Below are positions 16,519-25,059 of a stretch of 64,000 nucleotides of DNA, piece after piece. Both the position numbers and the translations under genes were made by a program. The DNA is from Rhizobium sp. WYJ-E13. GTDB taxonomy: Bacteria; Pseudomonadota; Alphaproteobacteria; Rhizobiales; Rhizobiaceae. Below the pieces are notes generated by a model. That model made no database searches and had not been told where the DNA came from. It saw nothing but the letters and a program-made list of their open reading frames with translations. Each line of letters begins with the position of its first letter. The first letter of the stretch is position 1. The stretch spans positions 434,001 through 498,000 of the forward strand of contig NZ_CP076854.1 of NCBI RefSeq assembly GCF_018987265.1, given 5' to 3'.

Positions 16519-17948
16519 TACTACAGTTGCGTTTGATGCCTTGCTTTGTAGTGAGAAAGCATTGCGGATGCTTGATGCCTGCGTCGCCAGAGTGACCATG
16601 CCAAGATGAGGCGAACTCTAATCGGGGGCTGTAGCAGGAGGCGTTTGATCAGATAGCGGATCTCTGCGACGCTGGGCACGAAGGCCATGGTGTTGGTCAG
16701 GCGGCGATTGGCGGGTTTGGACTCGTTTCGTTCGGTTTGCCAGCAGCGGTGCGGCGTAGATCGGCGCCGAGTTTGGCGAGGAATGCAGCGGCTGCCATGA
16801 CGAGCGTCATGTGCCGCTTCCAAGCATGCCAGGATCGCGCTTCGCAATGATCCAGGCCGAGATCGTCCTTCGCACGCTGGAAGCATTCTTCCACGGTCCA
16901 ACGCAGCCCGGCAGCGCCCGCCAATTCGCTCAATTCGGTACCGGCGGGCGCAAAGACAAAGTAATAGGCGCGCGCATCGGGTTCGCGTCGGCTGCGCCGG
17001 ATCAGAAGCCAGCGCTCCCATTGTGGATCCGGGCGAGAGCTGAGAGGAATACGGGCCCAATCATAAAGCCGAAGACCCTTGGCACCTTCGCCTGCTGCAT
17101 GGCTCTGCCAAACCTCCGGTTTCAACTCATCAGCCATCGTTTCGGGATCGGTCTGCTCGATCCCTTGCTCACGCACAAAGCGCAGGCAATGATTGGAGCG
17201 CACTGCCAGAACATAAGGCTGGCCACGGCTTTCCAGCATCCGGCGCAGCTTGGAATCCGAACCATAAAGCGCATCCGCCAATACCCAGGCACAAGGCACG
17301 CCGGCATCCAGCGCATCGGCAATGAGCTTGGCTGCAATGGCCGGTTTGGTCGCGAAGGCTTGGGACTGGGGGACGTGAGCCGAAGCACGGCGGGCTTCAT
17401 CCTCGGCCCACTCCTTCGGTAGATAAAGTTGCCGATCGATCAGGGTCTGACCGTAGCGGCTTGCATAGGCAAGGAAAACACCGATCTGACAGTTCTCGAT
17501 CCGGCCGGCCGTGCCGGAATATTGTCGTGCGACACCGACTGAATGGGCGCCTTTCTTCAGGAAGCCGGTCTCATCGACCACAAGAACGCCGTCCGCGTCA
17601 CCGAGAGACTCTATTGCATAAGCGCGAACCGTATCGCGCAATGCGTCAGCATCCCAATGGCTGCGCCCCAGCAGCGATTGCATCCGATAAGGGCGCTCCA
17701 GTCCTGCCTGTTCCGCCATCAGCCAGCCAGTCTTGCGCTCTACTCCCGACAACAACCCATCCAGAAAGGCACCGCACGATGCGCGCAATTCTCGGCGACC
17801 AAAGACCGAGCCCAACCGCACCTTCAAGGCATCGAGCTCACGATGCCACGCCAGAACCGACCCGGACCAACCCGCAACCGACATTGAACTTCCCTCCCGC
17901 CAAATGCGGGAAGTGAATCATGACTTCCGGTAAACCGCAACTGTAGTA
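16519..17948. mobile_element. Complete IS701-family insertion sequence
   Basis: The element is 1,430 bp with perfect 13-bp terminal inverted repeats (TACTACAGTTGCG at both ends, the right one inverted) and a 4-bp CTAG direct repeat on each side (16515-16518 and 17949-17952), which is the target duplication. CTAG-type targets (YTAR) are characteristic of IS701-family elements. It holds one intact transposase gene on the minus strand and no cargo. Intact ends, repeats and coding frame suggest a recent, possibly still mobile, insertion. It lies between the CoA-transferase gene and the HTH-hyf operon. Confidence 0.93.
16697..17884 (-). CDS. IS701-family DDE transposase
   Basis: This 395-residue transposase has a DDE_5 catalytic domain. 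The acidic triad is visible in VLVVDETGFLKKG (first Asp), WVLADALYGSD (second Asp) and TVEECFQRAKDDLGLDHCE (Glu). The first residues MSVAGWSGSVLAWHRELDAL form the family N-terminal region. The ATG at 17884 is preceded by GGAGGGAAG at 5 bases. It fills almost the whole element and shows no frameshift or stop, so it is probably functional. Confidence 0.93.
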   Translation of the reverse strand: MSVAGWSGSVLAWHRELDALKVRLGSVFGRRELRASCGAFLDGLLSGVERKTGWLMAEQAGLERPYRMQSLLGRSHWDADALRDTVRAYAIESLGDADGVLVVDETGFLKKGAHSVGVARQYSGTAGRIENCQIGVFLAYASRYGQTLIDRQLYLPKEWAEDEARRASAHVPQSQAFATKPAIAAKLIADALDAGVPCAWVLADALYGSDSKLRRMLESRGQPYVLAVRSNHCLRFVREQGIEQTDPETMADELKPEVWQSHAAGEGAKGLRLYDWARIPLSSRPDPQWERWLLIRRSRREPDARAYYFVFAPAGTELSELAGAAGLRWTVEECFQRAKDDLGLDHCEARSWHAWKRHMTLVMAAAAFLAKLGADLRRTAAGKPNETSPNPPIAA

Positions 17949-18037
17949 CTAGATCGTCGCCTCAGGCACCGTAACAGAACATTGCTGTGCAGCGTCCTAC
18001 CTGTGCTTGCGAAGCCAACGAGGCTGATGCATCAGAA

Positions 18038-18058
18038 TATTGATTTTAGACATCAATA
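18038..18058. promoter_or_regulatory. Inverted repeat upstream of HTH-hyf operon, candidate operator
   Basis: TATTGAT (18038-18044) and ATCAATA (18052-18058) are perfect 7-base arms with a 7-base spacer, 57 bp before the HTH start codon. A 10-bp palindrome TGATGCATCA lies just upstream (18025-18034). The position between the insertion sequence and the first gene suggests a site for the HTH protein itself or another regulator. It resembles an FNR/FixK box but the spacer is too long. Confidence 0.4.
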
Positions 18059-18114
18059 GGCACATCATAAGTGTCAATTGTCAGAGTCTGTGCAAGATAA
18101 GCGATGTTTCAATC

Positions 18115-18429
18115 GTGATCACTGCAGCTCAGATGCGGGCCGCCCGGGCTCTTCTTGGTATCGACCAGCGCCAGCTGGCCGAACTTGCGGGAATTTCTGT
18201 TCCGACAATTCAGCGCATGGAGGCGAGCCTTGATGTGGTGCGGGGCAATGTCGACTCCCTGATGCGTCTGCTGGCTGCGTTGGAAAGCGCCGGTGTCGAG
18301 GTAATCAACGAGGGGGCCGTCAGCACGAATGGTGGGCGGGGCGTAAGGCTGAGGGCGAAACTCAAGCCATCGGAGAGCGGAGCGGCGGAACCATCGAGAT
18401 CCTTTCCAGCGGCGAGGGATGAAACATGA
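18115..18429 (+). CDS. Small XRE-type helix-turn-helix regulator
   Basis: This encodes about 104 residues with a Cro/XRE helix-turn-helix: ITAAQMRAARALLGIDQRQL then AELAGISVPTIQRME (about residues 2-37). The rest is a short tail. The start is uncertain: a GTG at 18115 is placed just before the domain but has no good ribosome site, and a TTG at 18040 is in the same frame. Its stop overlaps the start of the hyfB-like gene by 4 bp (ATGA), so it is the first gene of that operon and probably its regulator. Homologues of this short form occur widely in rhizobia, by recall, without a known ligand. Confidence 0.75.
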   Translation: MITAAQMRAARALLGIDQRQLAELAGISVPTIQRMEASLDVVRGNVDSLMRLLAALESAGVEVINEGAVSTNGGRGVRLRAKLKPSESGAAEPSRSFPAARDET

Positions 18430-20447
18430 CATCGGTTTCCGTCCTGTTGTCATGTGTGGCCGCGCTGCTTGGAACGGCTGTGCTCGCGGTGCCGATCGGC
18501 CGGTCGGCTTCGTCCACATTTGTCGTCTACGGCGCAAGCCTGGTTTTCTGCGCTGTCGCTTTCGTTTTTACGCTCGCCTATCTTGCCTCGGCTCTCCCGG
18601 CGGCCGAGGCGCCGACGATTGTCCTTCCTTTAGGTCTGCCATGGCTTGGGAGCCATTTCCGGATCGATGCGCTTGCGGCCTTCTTCTTGATGGTCGTCAA
18701 TCTCGGTGGTGTGCTTTCGGCTCTCTACGCCCTTGGGTACGGCCGTCACGAACACGCGCCTGGTCGCGTGCTGCCGTTCTTTCCGGCCTTTCTTGCCGGT
18801 ATGAACCTGGTGGTTCTGGCTGATGATGCCTTTACCTTCCTCATTTCCTGGGAGTTCATGTCGCTTGCTTCCTGGGCGCTGGTGATGGCCCACCATCGCG
18901 ATGCCGATAATCGGAAGGCCGGCTACGTCTATATCGTCATGGCAAGCTTCGGCACGCTTGCCCTGCTGCTCGCTTTCGGCCTGCTTGCAGGATCTGCCGG
19001 CGATTATGGCTTCGCAGCCATACGGGGATCCGCGCATACGCCGTTTACGGTCGGCCTTGTACTTATCCTGCTGCTGCTCGGCGCCGGTTCCAAGGCTGGT
19101 CTCGTGCCGTTGCATGCCTGGTTGCCGCTGGCCCATCCCGCAGCCCCAAGCCATGTCTCCGCCTTGATGAGCGGCGTCATGACCAAGGTCGCGGTCTATG
19201 GTTTCATCCGGGTGGTCTTCGACCTGCTCGGCATGCCGACCTGGTGGTCGGGTATCGTCGTGCTGATCATCGGCAGCGGGAGCGCCGTGCTCGGCATCCT
19301 GCAGGCGCTGATGGAGAGCGACATGAAGCGGTTGCTCGCCTACAGCACCATCGAAAATATCGGGATGATCTTCGTCAGCCTCGGGCTGGCGCTTGCCTTC
19401 AAGGCGAATGGTATGGGGCTGGCGGCAGCATTGGCACTGACTGCCGCGCTGTTCCATGTCCTCAACCATTCCTTTTTCAAGAGCCTGCTCTTCTTCGGCG
19501 CCGGCGCGGTGCTGACGGCGACGGGCGAAAGGAACATGGACAAGCTCGGTGGCCTCATCCATCGCATGCCGGTCACCAGCGTCGTCTTCCTCGTCGGCTG
19601 CGTCGCGATCTCGGCCTTGCCGCCATTCAACGGCTTCGTTTCCGAGTGGCTGGCGTTCCAGGCCATCCTGCAAAGCCCCGCCGTACCACAATGGGGCTTG
19701 AAGATTTTGGTGCCGGCGGTGGGCGGAATGCTAGCCTTATCAGCAGCGCTCGCGGCAGCCTGTTTCGTCAAGGCATTCGGCGTGACCTTTCTCGGTCGCC
19801 CTCGTACCGCTGTGGCCGAGCAGGCGGTGGAGGTCGATCGCTTCTCGCTCACGGCGATGTCCGTACTCGCCACCCTGTGTCTTCTGGCAGGCATCCTGCC
19901 GGGGATCGTCATCGACGGGCTTGCACCTGTGACATTGTCGCTGATCGGAGACCGGATGCCCGTACAGACGGATATTCCGTGGTTGTCGATCGTGCCGGTC
20001 GTGGAAAGCCGCAGCTCCTATAATGGTCTTCTGGTCTTCCTGTTCACGCTGTTCTCGGCGTCGCTGACAGCCTATCTCATACACCGCTTCGCCTCGCGGG
20101 GGCTGCGCCGGGCACCTGCATGGGATTGCGGCTTTCCGGAGACCAGCCCGTCAACGCAGTATACCGCAAGCAGTTTCGCCCAGCCCGTACGGCGGGTTTT
20201 CGGAACGCTGGTTTTTCGAGCCCGTGAGAAGGTAGACATGCCGGCGCCCGGTGATCTCCGTCCGGCGCGTTTTGCCGTCGAGACCCATGATCTCATCTGG
20301 GAGGGGCTCTATCTGCCGATCATCGGCGCCGTCGGCTTTGCTGCCGAAAAGCTCAACCATCTGCAATTCCTGACGATCCGTCGCTATCTGAGCCTGGTTT
20401 TCCTGGCGCTCGTTTTCCTGTTGCTGATGCTGGCGCTATGGTCGTGA
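18426..20447 (+). CDS. hyfB: Proton-pumping antiporter-like subunit (HyfB/HycC type)
   Basis: This is a large membrane subunit related to complex I NuoL and hydrogenase-4 HyfB, with a Mrp-type proton-channel core. It has 673 residues and around 16 hydrophobic segments. The core shows KAGLVPLHAWLPLAHPAAPS, HVSALMSGVMTKVAVYGFIR and the helix MKRLLAYSTIENIG, with the conserved Lys and His of this family. The C-terminal extension (after about 560) with a hydrophilic stretch and final helix is typical of HyfB. It starts inside the HTH gene stop and overlaps the next gene by 10 bp. Confidence 0.9.
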   Translation: MTSVSVLLSCVAALLGTAVLAVPIGRSASSTFVVYGASLVFCAVAFVFTLAYLASALPAAEAPTIVLPLGLPWLGSHFRIDALAAFFLMVVNLGGVLSALYALGYGRHEHAPGRVLPFFPAFLAGMNLVVLADDAFTFLISWEFMSLASWALVMAHHRDADNRKAGYVYIVMASFGTLALLLAFGLLAGSAGDYGFAAIRGSAHTPFTVGLVLILLLLGAGSKAGLVPLHAWLPLAHPAAPSHVSALMSGVMTKVAVYGFIRVVFDLLGMPTWWSGIVVLIIGSGSAVLGILQALMESDMKRLLAYSTIENIGMIFVSLGLALAFKANGMGLAAALALTAALFHVLNHSFFKSLLFFGAGAVLTATGERNMDKLGGLIHRMPVTSVVFLVGCVAISALPPFNGFVSEWLAFQAILQSPAVPQWGLKILVPAVGGMLALSAALAAACFVKAFGVTFLGRPRTAVAEQAVEVDRFSLTAMSVLATLCLLAGILPGIVIDGLAPVTLSLIGDRMPVQTDIPWLSIVPVVESRSSYNGLLVFLFTLFSASLTAYLIHRFASRGLRRAPAWDCGFPETSPSTQYTASSFAQPVRRVFGTLVFRAREKVDMPAPGDLRPARFAVETHDLIWEGLYLPIIGAVGFAAEKLNHLQFLTIRRYLSLVFLALVFLLLMLALWS

Positions 20448-21394
20448 TCTCCACTCTTCTCATCCAGATCTTCCAGATGGCGCTCGTCGTGGCGCTTGCG
20501 CCGCTGCTGACCGGTTTCATCCGTCTGATCAAGGCGCGATTGCTGCGCCGGCGCGGGCCATCCGTCATCCAGCCGTATCGCGACATCCTGCGGCTCCTGC
20601 GCAAGGATGTGGTGCTTGCCGAGAACGCGTCATGGCTGTTCAGGGTAACGCCCTATCTGATCTTCGCCGTCACCTGGGTCGCAGCCGCCATCATCCCGAC
20701 GTTTGCGACCGGCCTCATCTTCAGCTGGACGGCGGATCTGATCGCCATCATCGCGATGCTCGGCAGTGCGCGTTTCTTTCTGGCGCTCGCCGGTATGGAC
20801 GTCGGCACCAGCTTCGGCGGTATCGGTTCGAGCCGAGAAGCGATGATTGCAACGCTGGCGGAGCCATCGATGCTGCTGATCATCTTCACGCTTGCCCTGA
20901 TCGCAGGCTCGACCCAGCTTTCGACCATCGCCGCCTTCATGACCTCCCCGCAGGTGGGCCTGCGCGTCTCACTGGCGATCGCCCTGATCGCCCTCGTGAT
21001 GGTCGCGATTGCCGAAAACGCCCGTATTCCGGTCGATAATCCGGCTACCCATTTGGAGTTGACCATGGTGCACGAAGCCATGGTGCTCGAATATTCCGGA
21101 CGGCACCTCGCGATGATCGAGCTGGCTGCGTCCCTGAAGCTCCTGCTCTATATGACCCTGATCGCCTGCATGTTCGTGCCGTGGAAACTCGCCGTGGTGG
21201 GAGAGGGGCCCGTTGCCTATCTGGTGGGCATAGTTGCCTATCTCGCTAAGCTTGCGGTCGGCGGCGCTCTCCTTGCCCTGTTCGAGACCGCGACCGCCAA
21301 GATGCGGGTCTTCCGGGTGCCCGAATTCCTGGGCGCAGCACTCATGCTCGGCCTGCTCGCAACCCTCTTGCGGTTTGTTTCGAGGAGCCTGTGA
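20438..21394 (+). CDS. hyfC: NuoH-like membrane subunit (HyfC/HycD type)
   Basis: This is the membrane anchor that links the hydrophilic arm to the proton-pumping modules. It has 318 residues with about eight hydrophobic segments. Family motifs include RRGPSVIQPYRDILRLLRKD (about 38-57), AENARIPVDNPATHLELTMVH (about 188-208) and EYSGRHLAMIEL. The start codon lies within the upstream gene (10-bp overlap), and the stop overlaps hyfE by 4 bp, so all are made from one message. Confidence 0.9.
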   Translation: MVVISTLLIQIFQMALVVALAPLLTGFIRLIKARLLRRRGPSVIQPYRDILRLLRKDVVLAENASWLFRVTPYLIFAVTWVAAAIIPTFATGLIFSWTADLIAIIAMLGSARFFLALAGMDVGTSFGGIGSSREAMIATLAEPSMLLIIFTLALIAGSTQLSTIAAFMTSPQVGLRVSLAIALIALVMVAIAENARIPVDNPATHLELTMVHEAMVLEYSGRHLAMIELAASLKLLLYMTLIACMFVPWKLAVVGEGPVAYLVGIVAYLAKLAVGGALLALFETATAKMRVFRVPEFLGAALMLGLLATLLRFVSRSL

Positions 21395-22059
21395 TGAACG
21401 GTCCGGTCTTCGACATTGCCCATATGCTCGCCGGCGGTCTGGTCCTAGTCAGCATGATGATGCTCTATCAGGACCGTCTTTACGCACTGCTCAACGTCTT
21501 TGCGCTGCACTCGTTGATATTGACCCTGTCGGTGGCCTGGCAGGCTTTCGTCCAGGATGCCCCGCATCTCTATGTCACGGCGGCGATCGCTCTCGTGTTC
21601 AAGGCCATCGTCATCCCCGTGGTGCTCCATCGCATGATCCGCCAGCTTGGCATCCATCGCGAGATAGAGACCGTTGTCGGCATCGGCCCCACGATGCTTG
21701 CCGGCATCGGCCTTGTCGCTTTGGCGACGGTGGTGATGCTTCGGGTGACGCCGGAGGCTGATCCATTGGCACGGGAGGACCTCGCCTTCGCATTGTCGGT
21801 CCTGCTGTTGGGGCTCTTGATCATGGTCACGCGCCGCAACGCGGTGAGCCAGGTCGTGGGCTTCATGTCGCTCGAGAATGGGTTGGTGCTTGCTGCGACC
21901 GGCGCCAAGGGCATGCCGCTGGTCGTCGAGATCAGTGTCGCCTTCTCGATCCTGATCGCCTTTATCGTGATCGGCGTCTTTCTGTTTCGCATTCGTGAAC
22001 GCTTCGATACGGTCGATGTCCGCGCGCTTGATGATTTCAAGGGGAGACGGCGGAAATGA
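21391..22059 (+). CDS. hyfE: NuoK-like membrane subunit (HyfE type)
   Basis: This 222-residue membrane protein has about six hydrophobic segments. The last part resembles NuoK, with VGFMSLENGLVLAATGAKGM (about 152-171), where the Glu in a membrane helix is the proton-path residue of the family. It overlaps both neighbours by 4 bp. HyfE is present in hydrogenase-4 type clusters but not in the shorter hydrogenase-3 (hyc) type, which helps place this complex. Confidence 0.87.
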   Translation: MMNGPVFDIAHMLAGGLVLVSMMMLYQDRLYALLNVFALHSLILTLSVAWQAFVQDAPHLYVTAAIALVFKAIVIPVVLHRMIRQLGIHREIETVVGIGPTMLAGIGLVALATVVMLRVTPEADPLAREDLAFALSVLLLGLLIMVTRRNAVSQVVGFMSLENGLVLAATGAKGMPLVVEISVAFSILIAFIVIGVFLFRIRERFDTVDVRALDDFKGRRRK

Positions 22060-23519
22060 ACGCGTTCTCCTCCGTCCTGGCCTTCGACACGTTGACCGCC
22101 GTCCTTGTGATACCGATCGCTGCGGCCGCGCTCCTGGCGCTCTTGCCCGGCTATCGGATGACGGCCCGGCTGAATGTGCTCGCAAGCCTGCTGACCTTGC
22201 TTGCCGCTCTTTCCCTGTTCGTGACCGTGCGGCCGGTGCCGGGACAATATCTGCTTGTCGACGATCTCAATATCGTCTTCATCGTCCTCAACAGCTTCGT
22301 GGGCTTTACCACCAGCATATTCAGTGCCAGCTACATCGCGCATGAATTGGAGATCGGCCGGCTGACGCCGGCAAACCTTCGTTTCTATCATGCCATGTAT
22401 CAGATCATGATGTTCGGCATGAATCTCGCATTCGTGTCGAACAATATCGGGCTGATGTGGGTTGCTGTCGAGCTTGCGACGCTCACCACGGTATTGATGG
22501 TTGGCATCTACCGTACGCATGAAGCGCTGGAAGCAGCCTGGAAATACTTCATTCTGGGAAGCGTCGGCATCGCGTTTGCGCTCTTTGGCACCATCCTCAT
22601 CTACCTGGCGGCGCAGCCGGTCGTTGGTGAAGGCTATGATGCGATGGTCTGGACGATTTTGATCGATCACGCCTCCGCCTTCGATCCGGCGCTTCTCAAT
22701 GTCGCTTTCGTCTTTCTGCTGCTTGGCTATGGCACCAAGGTCGGTCTCGCGCCCCTACATGCCTGGCTGCCGGACGCGCATGCCGAGGGGCCGACACCGA
22801 TCTCGGCGGTTTTGTCCGGCTTGCTCCTGAATGTCGCGCTCTATGCGGTCCTGCGCTTCAAGATGCTGCTGTCGGCCAATCCCGAGGCTCTCGCGCCTGG
22901 ACCGCTGATGATGACGATGGGGCTGGCCTCGCTGATCTTCGCGGCCTTCATGCTCTACCGCCGCCGCGATATCAAACGCCTGTTCGCCTATTCTTCGATC
23001 GAGCATATGGGCATCATCGTCTTTGCCTTCGGCCTCGGAGGACCGATCGCCAATTTCGCCGGTCTCTTGCATATGGTCATGCATTCGCTGACAAAATCGG
23101 CGATCTTCTTCGCCGTCGGCCATATTGCTCAGGTCAAGGGAACGCAAAGGCTCTCCGCTATCCGCGGCTTGACGGAAACGCATCCGCGGCTCGGCTGGGG
23201 TCTGCTGATCGGCGTCATCGCTATCGCTGGCCTGCCTCCGGCGGGAATATTCATGAGCGAGTTCCTGATCGTCAGTTCGGCTTTTGCCAGGCAGCCGCTG
23301 CTTGCCATTCCACTCGTCTTCGGGCTGCTAGTCGCTTTCGGCGCATTGCTGTTGCGTCTGACGGGCGCGGTGTTCGGGAAGCCGCGGGGCAGCATGGCTC
23401 CTGTCCAAGCATCCTATGTGCCGATGTATGCTCATCTCGTGCTGGTGCTTATCGCCGGGGTCTATCTGCCGTCAGAGCTGGTGGCGTGGTTCCAGCATAT
23501 TGCCAGCCTTCTTCGATGA
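22056..23519 (+). CDS. hyfF: Second antiporter-like subunit (HyfF type)
   Basis: This 487-residue protein is a second Mrp-type proton-channel subunit of the complex (NuoN/NuoM-like, HyfF). It has about 14 hydrophobic segments. The signature region is GTKVGLAPLHAWLPDAHAEG (about 228-247) followed by PTPISAVLSGLLLNVALYAV, and later DIKRLFAYSSIEHMGI. With HyfB this gives two pumping modules, one fewer than the HyfB/D/F set of E. coli. It ends 10 bp before the large-subunit gene. Confidence 0.88.
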   Translation: MNAFSSVLAFDTLTAVLVIPIAAAALLALLPGYRMTARLNVLASLLTLLAALSLFVTVRPVPGQYLLVDDLNIVFIVLNSFVGFTTSIFSASYIAHELEIGRLTPANLRFYHAMYQIMMFGMNLAFVSNNIGLMWVAVELATLTTVLMVGIYRTHEALEAAWKYFILGSVGIAFALFGTILIYLAAQPVVGEGYDAMVWTILIDHASAFDPALLNVAFVFLLLGYGTKVGLAPLHAWLPDAHAEGPTPISAVLSGLLLNVALYAVLRFKMLLSANPEALAPGPLMMTMGLASLIFAAFMLYRRRDIKRLFAYSSIEHMGIIVFAFGLGGPIANFAGLLHMVMHSLTKSAIFFAVGHIAQVKGTQRLSAIRGLTETHPRLGWGLLIGVIAIAGLPPAGIFMSEFLIVSSAFARQPLLAIPLVFGLLVAFGALLLRLTGAVFGKPRGSMAPVQASYVPMYAHLVLVLIAGVYLPSELVAWFQHIASLLR

Positions 23520-23529
23520 TGAGGGGGAG

Positions 23530-25047
23530 ATGTCGACGCTCAGTGATATCCTCGAGAAAGGCCGTTCCGTTCCGCACCATGTTCCGTGGCCGCGTGCTGT
23601 CGCCGATGCGGATCTATGGGCATCGGCGACACGGGCGCTGTCCGAAGGACGTCTGATCCTGCTCGGCCTCTGGGGCGAGGAAAGCTCGGTTCATATGGCC
23701 TTGCTCGATGAGACGGTCAGCGCGATCGGCGTCCTCAGCCTGGAAGGGCTGGAGGGCTCCGGCTATCCTTCCGTCGCGCGATTGCATCGACCGGCATTGC
23801 GGCCGGAGCGGGCAATCCGTGACCTGACCGGCCTCAAGCCGCAGGGTTTGCCGGACAGCCGGCCGTGGCTCGATCACGGCCGGTGGGATCGGCGCTACCC
23901 GCTTGGAGAGCGCGAAGTCGTGTTGCCGGAGGTCAGTCCCTACGCTTTTTTGCGGGCCGAAGGCGAGGGCCTGCACCTGATTCCGGTCGGCCCGGTGCAT
24001 GCCGGCATCATCGAGCCGGGACATTTCCGCTTTACAGCCAACGGCGAGACGGTTGTCCGCCTCGAGGAACGGCTCGGCTATGTCCACAAGGGGATCGAGG
24101 CGTTGATGGCAGGCGCGGATCCGATCCGCGCAGCGAAGCTCGCCGGAAGAGTGTCCGGCGACAGCACGGTCGCCTACGCCTATGCCTTTTCGCAGGCTGT
24201 TGAGGCCGCACTCGGGCTCGACATTCCGCTCCGGGCGAGCTGGCTGCGCGCTCTGATGGCGGAATTGGAACGGCTCGCCAACCATCTTGGCGATATCGGC
24301 GCCATATGCAACGACGCAGCGTTTCCATTGATGCTGGCGCATTGCGGGATGCTGCGCGAGCGTGTGTTGCGCGCAGCCGATGCCGCCTTCGGTCATCGCC
24401 TCATGCGCGACCGCATCGTGCCCGGCGGTATCACCAGCGATCTGAATGGCGACGGAGCAGCCGTCTTGCGAGATCTGCTTGCAGACATTCGCCGTCGATT
24501 TCCGGCCCTGGTCGAGCTCTACGACAACACCACCTCGCTGCAGGACAGGACGGTCGGCACAGGCAGGCTGCGCCCCGAGCTCGCACGCGAATACGGTGCG
24601 GGCGGTTATGTCGGGCGGGCCTCCGGACGCGGTTTTGACGCCCGGCAGGCCACTCGCTACCCGCCTTATGATAGTCTAGCCTTCGATGTTCCTGTGCTGA
24701 ACGACGGTGATGTCAACGCACGAGTCTGGATCCGTATTCGCGAGGTCGAACGAAGCCTGTCGCTCATCGAGCAGATCCTCGACCGGCTTCCGGTGGGACC
24801 GATCCTCGAGGCGATCCCTTCCGTCGGTGAACGTCGGGAAGGTATGGCGCTCATCGAGGGTTTTCGGGGGGACATACTCGTCTGGCTGCGGCTTGCACCC
24901 GAGGGCAGGATCGAACGCTGCCATCTGCGCGATCCATCCTGGTTTCAGTGGCCGCTGCTGGAGGCGGCGGTCGAAGGCAATATCGTTGCGGACTTCCCGC
25001 TCTGCAACAAGTCGTTCAATTGTTCCTACTCCGGTCATGATCTCTAA
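23530..25047 (+). CDS. Hydrogenase large-subunit-like protein lacking most NiFe ligands (HyfG/Ehr type)
   Basis: This 505-residue protein has a NuoC-like N-terminal part (about 1-130) fused to a NuoD/NiFe large-subunit domain, as in HyfG and HycE. In true group 4 hydrogenases two CxxC motifs hold the NiFe site. Here the first reads SGDS (Ser209, Ser212, within GRVSGDSTVAYAYAFSQAVE) and the C-terminal one reads NKSFNCSYSGHDL, so only Cys498 of the four remains. A NiFe centre is therefore unlikely, and the protein fits the energy-converting hydrogenase-related (Ehr) group. The start ATG at 23530 follows GAGGGGGAG. No hydrogenase maturation genes are in the window. Confidence 0.9.
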   Translation: MSTLSDILEKGRSVPHHVPWPRAVADADLWASATRALSEGRLILLGLWGEESSVHMALLDETVSAIGVLSLEGLEGSGYPSVARLHRPALRPERAIRDLTGLKPQGLPDSRPWLDHGRWDRRYPLGEREVVLPEVSPYAFLRAEGEGLHLIPVGPVHAGIIEPGHFRFTANGETVVRLEERLGYVHKGIEALMAGADPIRAAKLAGRVSGDSTVAYAYAFSQAVEAALGLDIPLRASWLRALMAELERLANHLGDIGAICNDAAFPLMLAHCGMLRERVLRAADAAFGHRLMRDRIVPGGITSDLNGDGAAVLRDLLADIRRRFPALVELYDNTTSLQDRTVGTGRLRPELAREYGAGGYVGRASGRGFDARQATRYPPYDSLAFDVPVLNDGDVNARVWIRIREVERSLSLIEQILDRLPVGPILEAIPSVGERREGMALIEGFRGDILVWLRLAPEGRIERCHLRDPSWFQWPLLEAAVEGNIVADFPLCNKSFNCSYSGHDL

Positions 25048-25059
25048 AGGCAGGGTGGC

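Noticed and set aside
18040..18056. FNR/FixK box TTGAT...ATCAA before the HTH gene
   Set aside because: The spacer is 7 bases; the known site needs 4.
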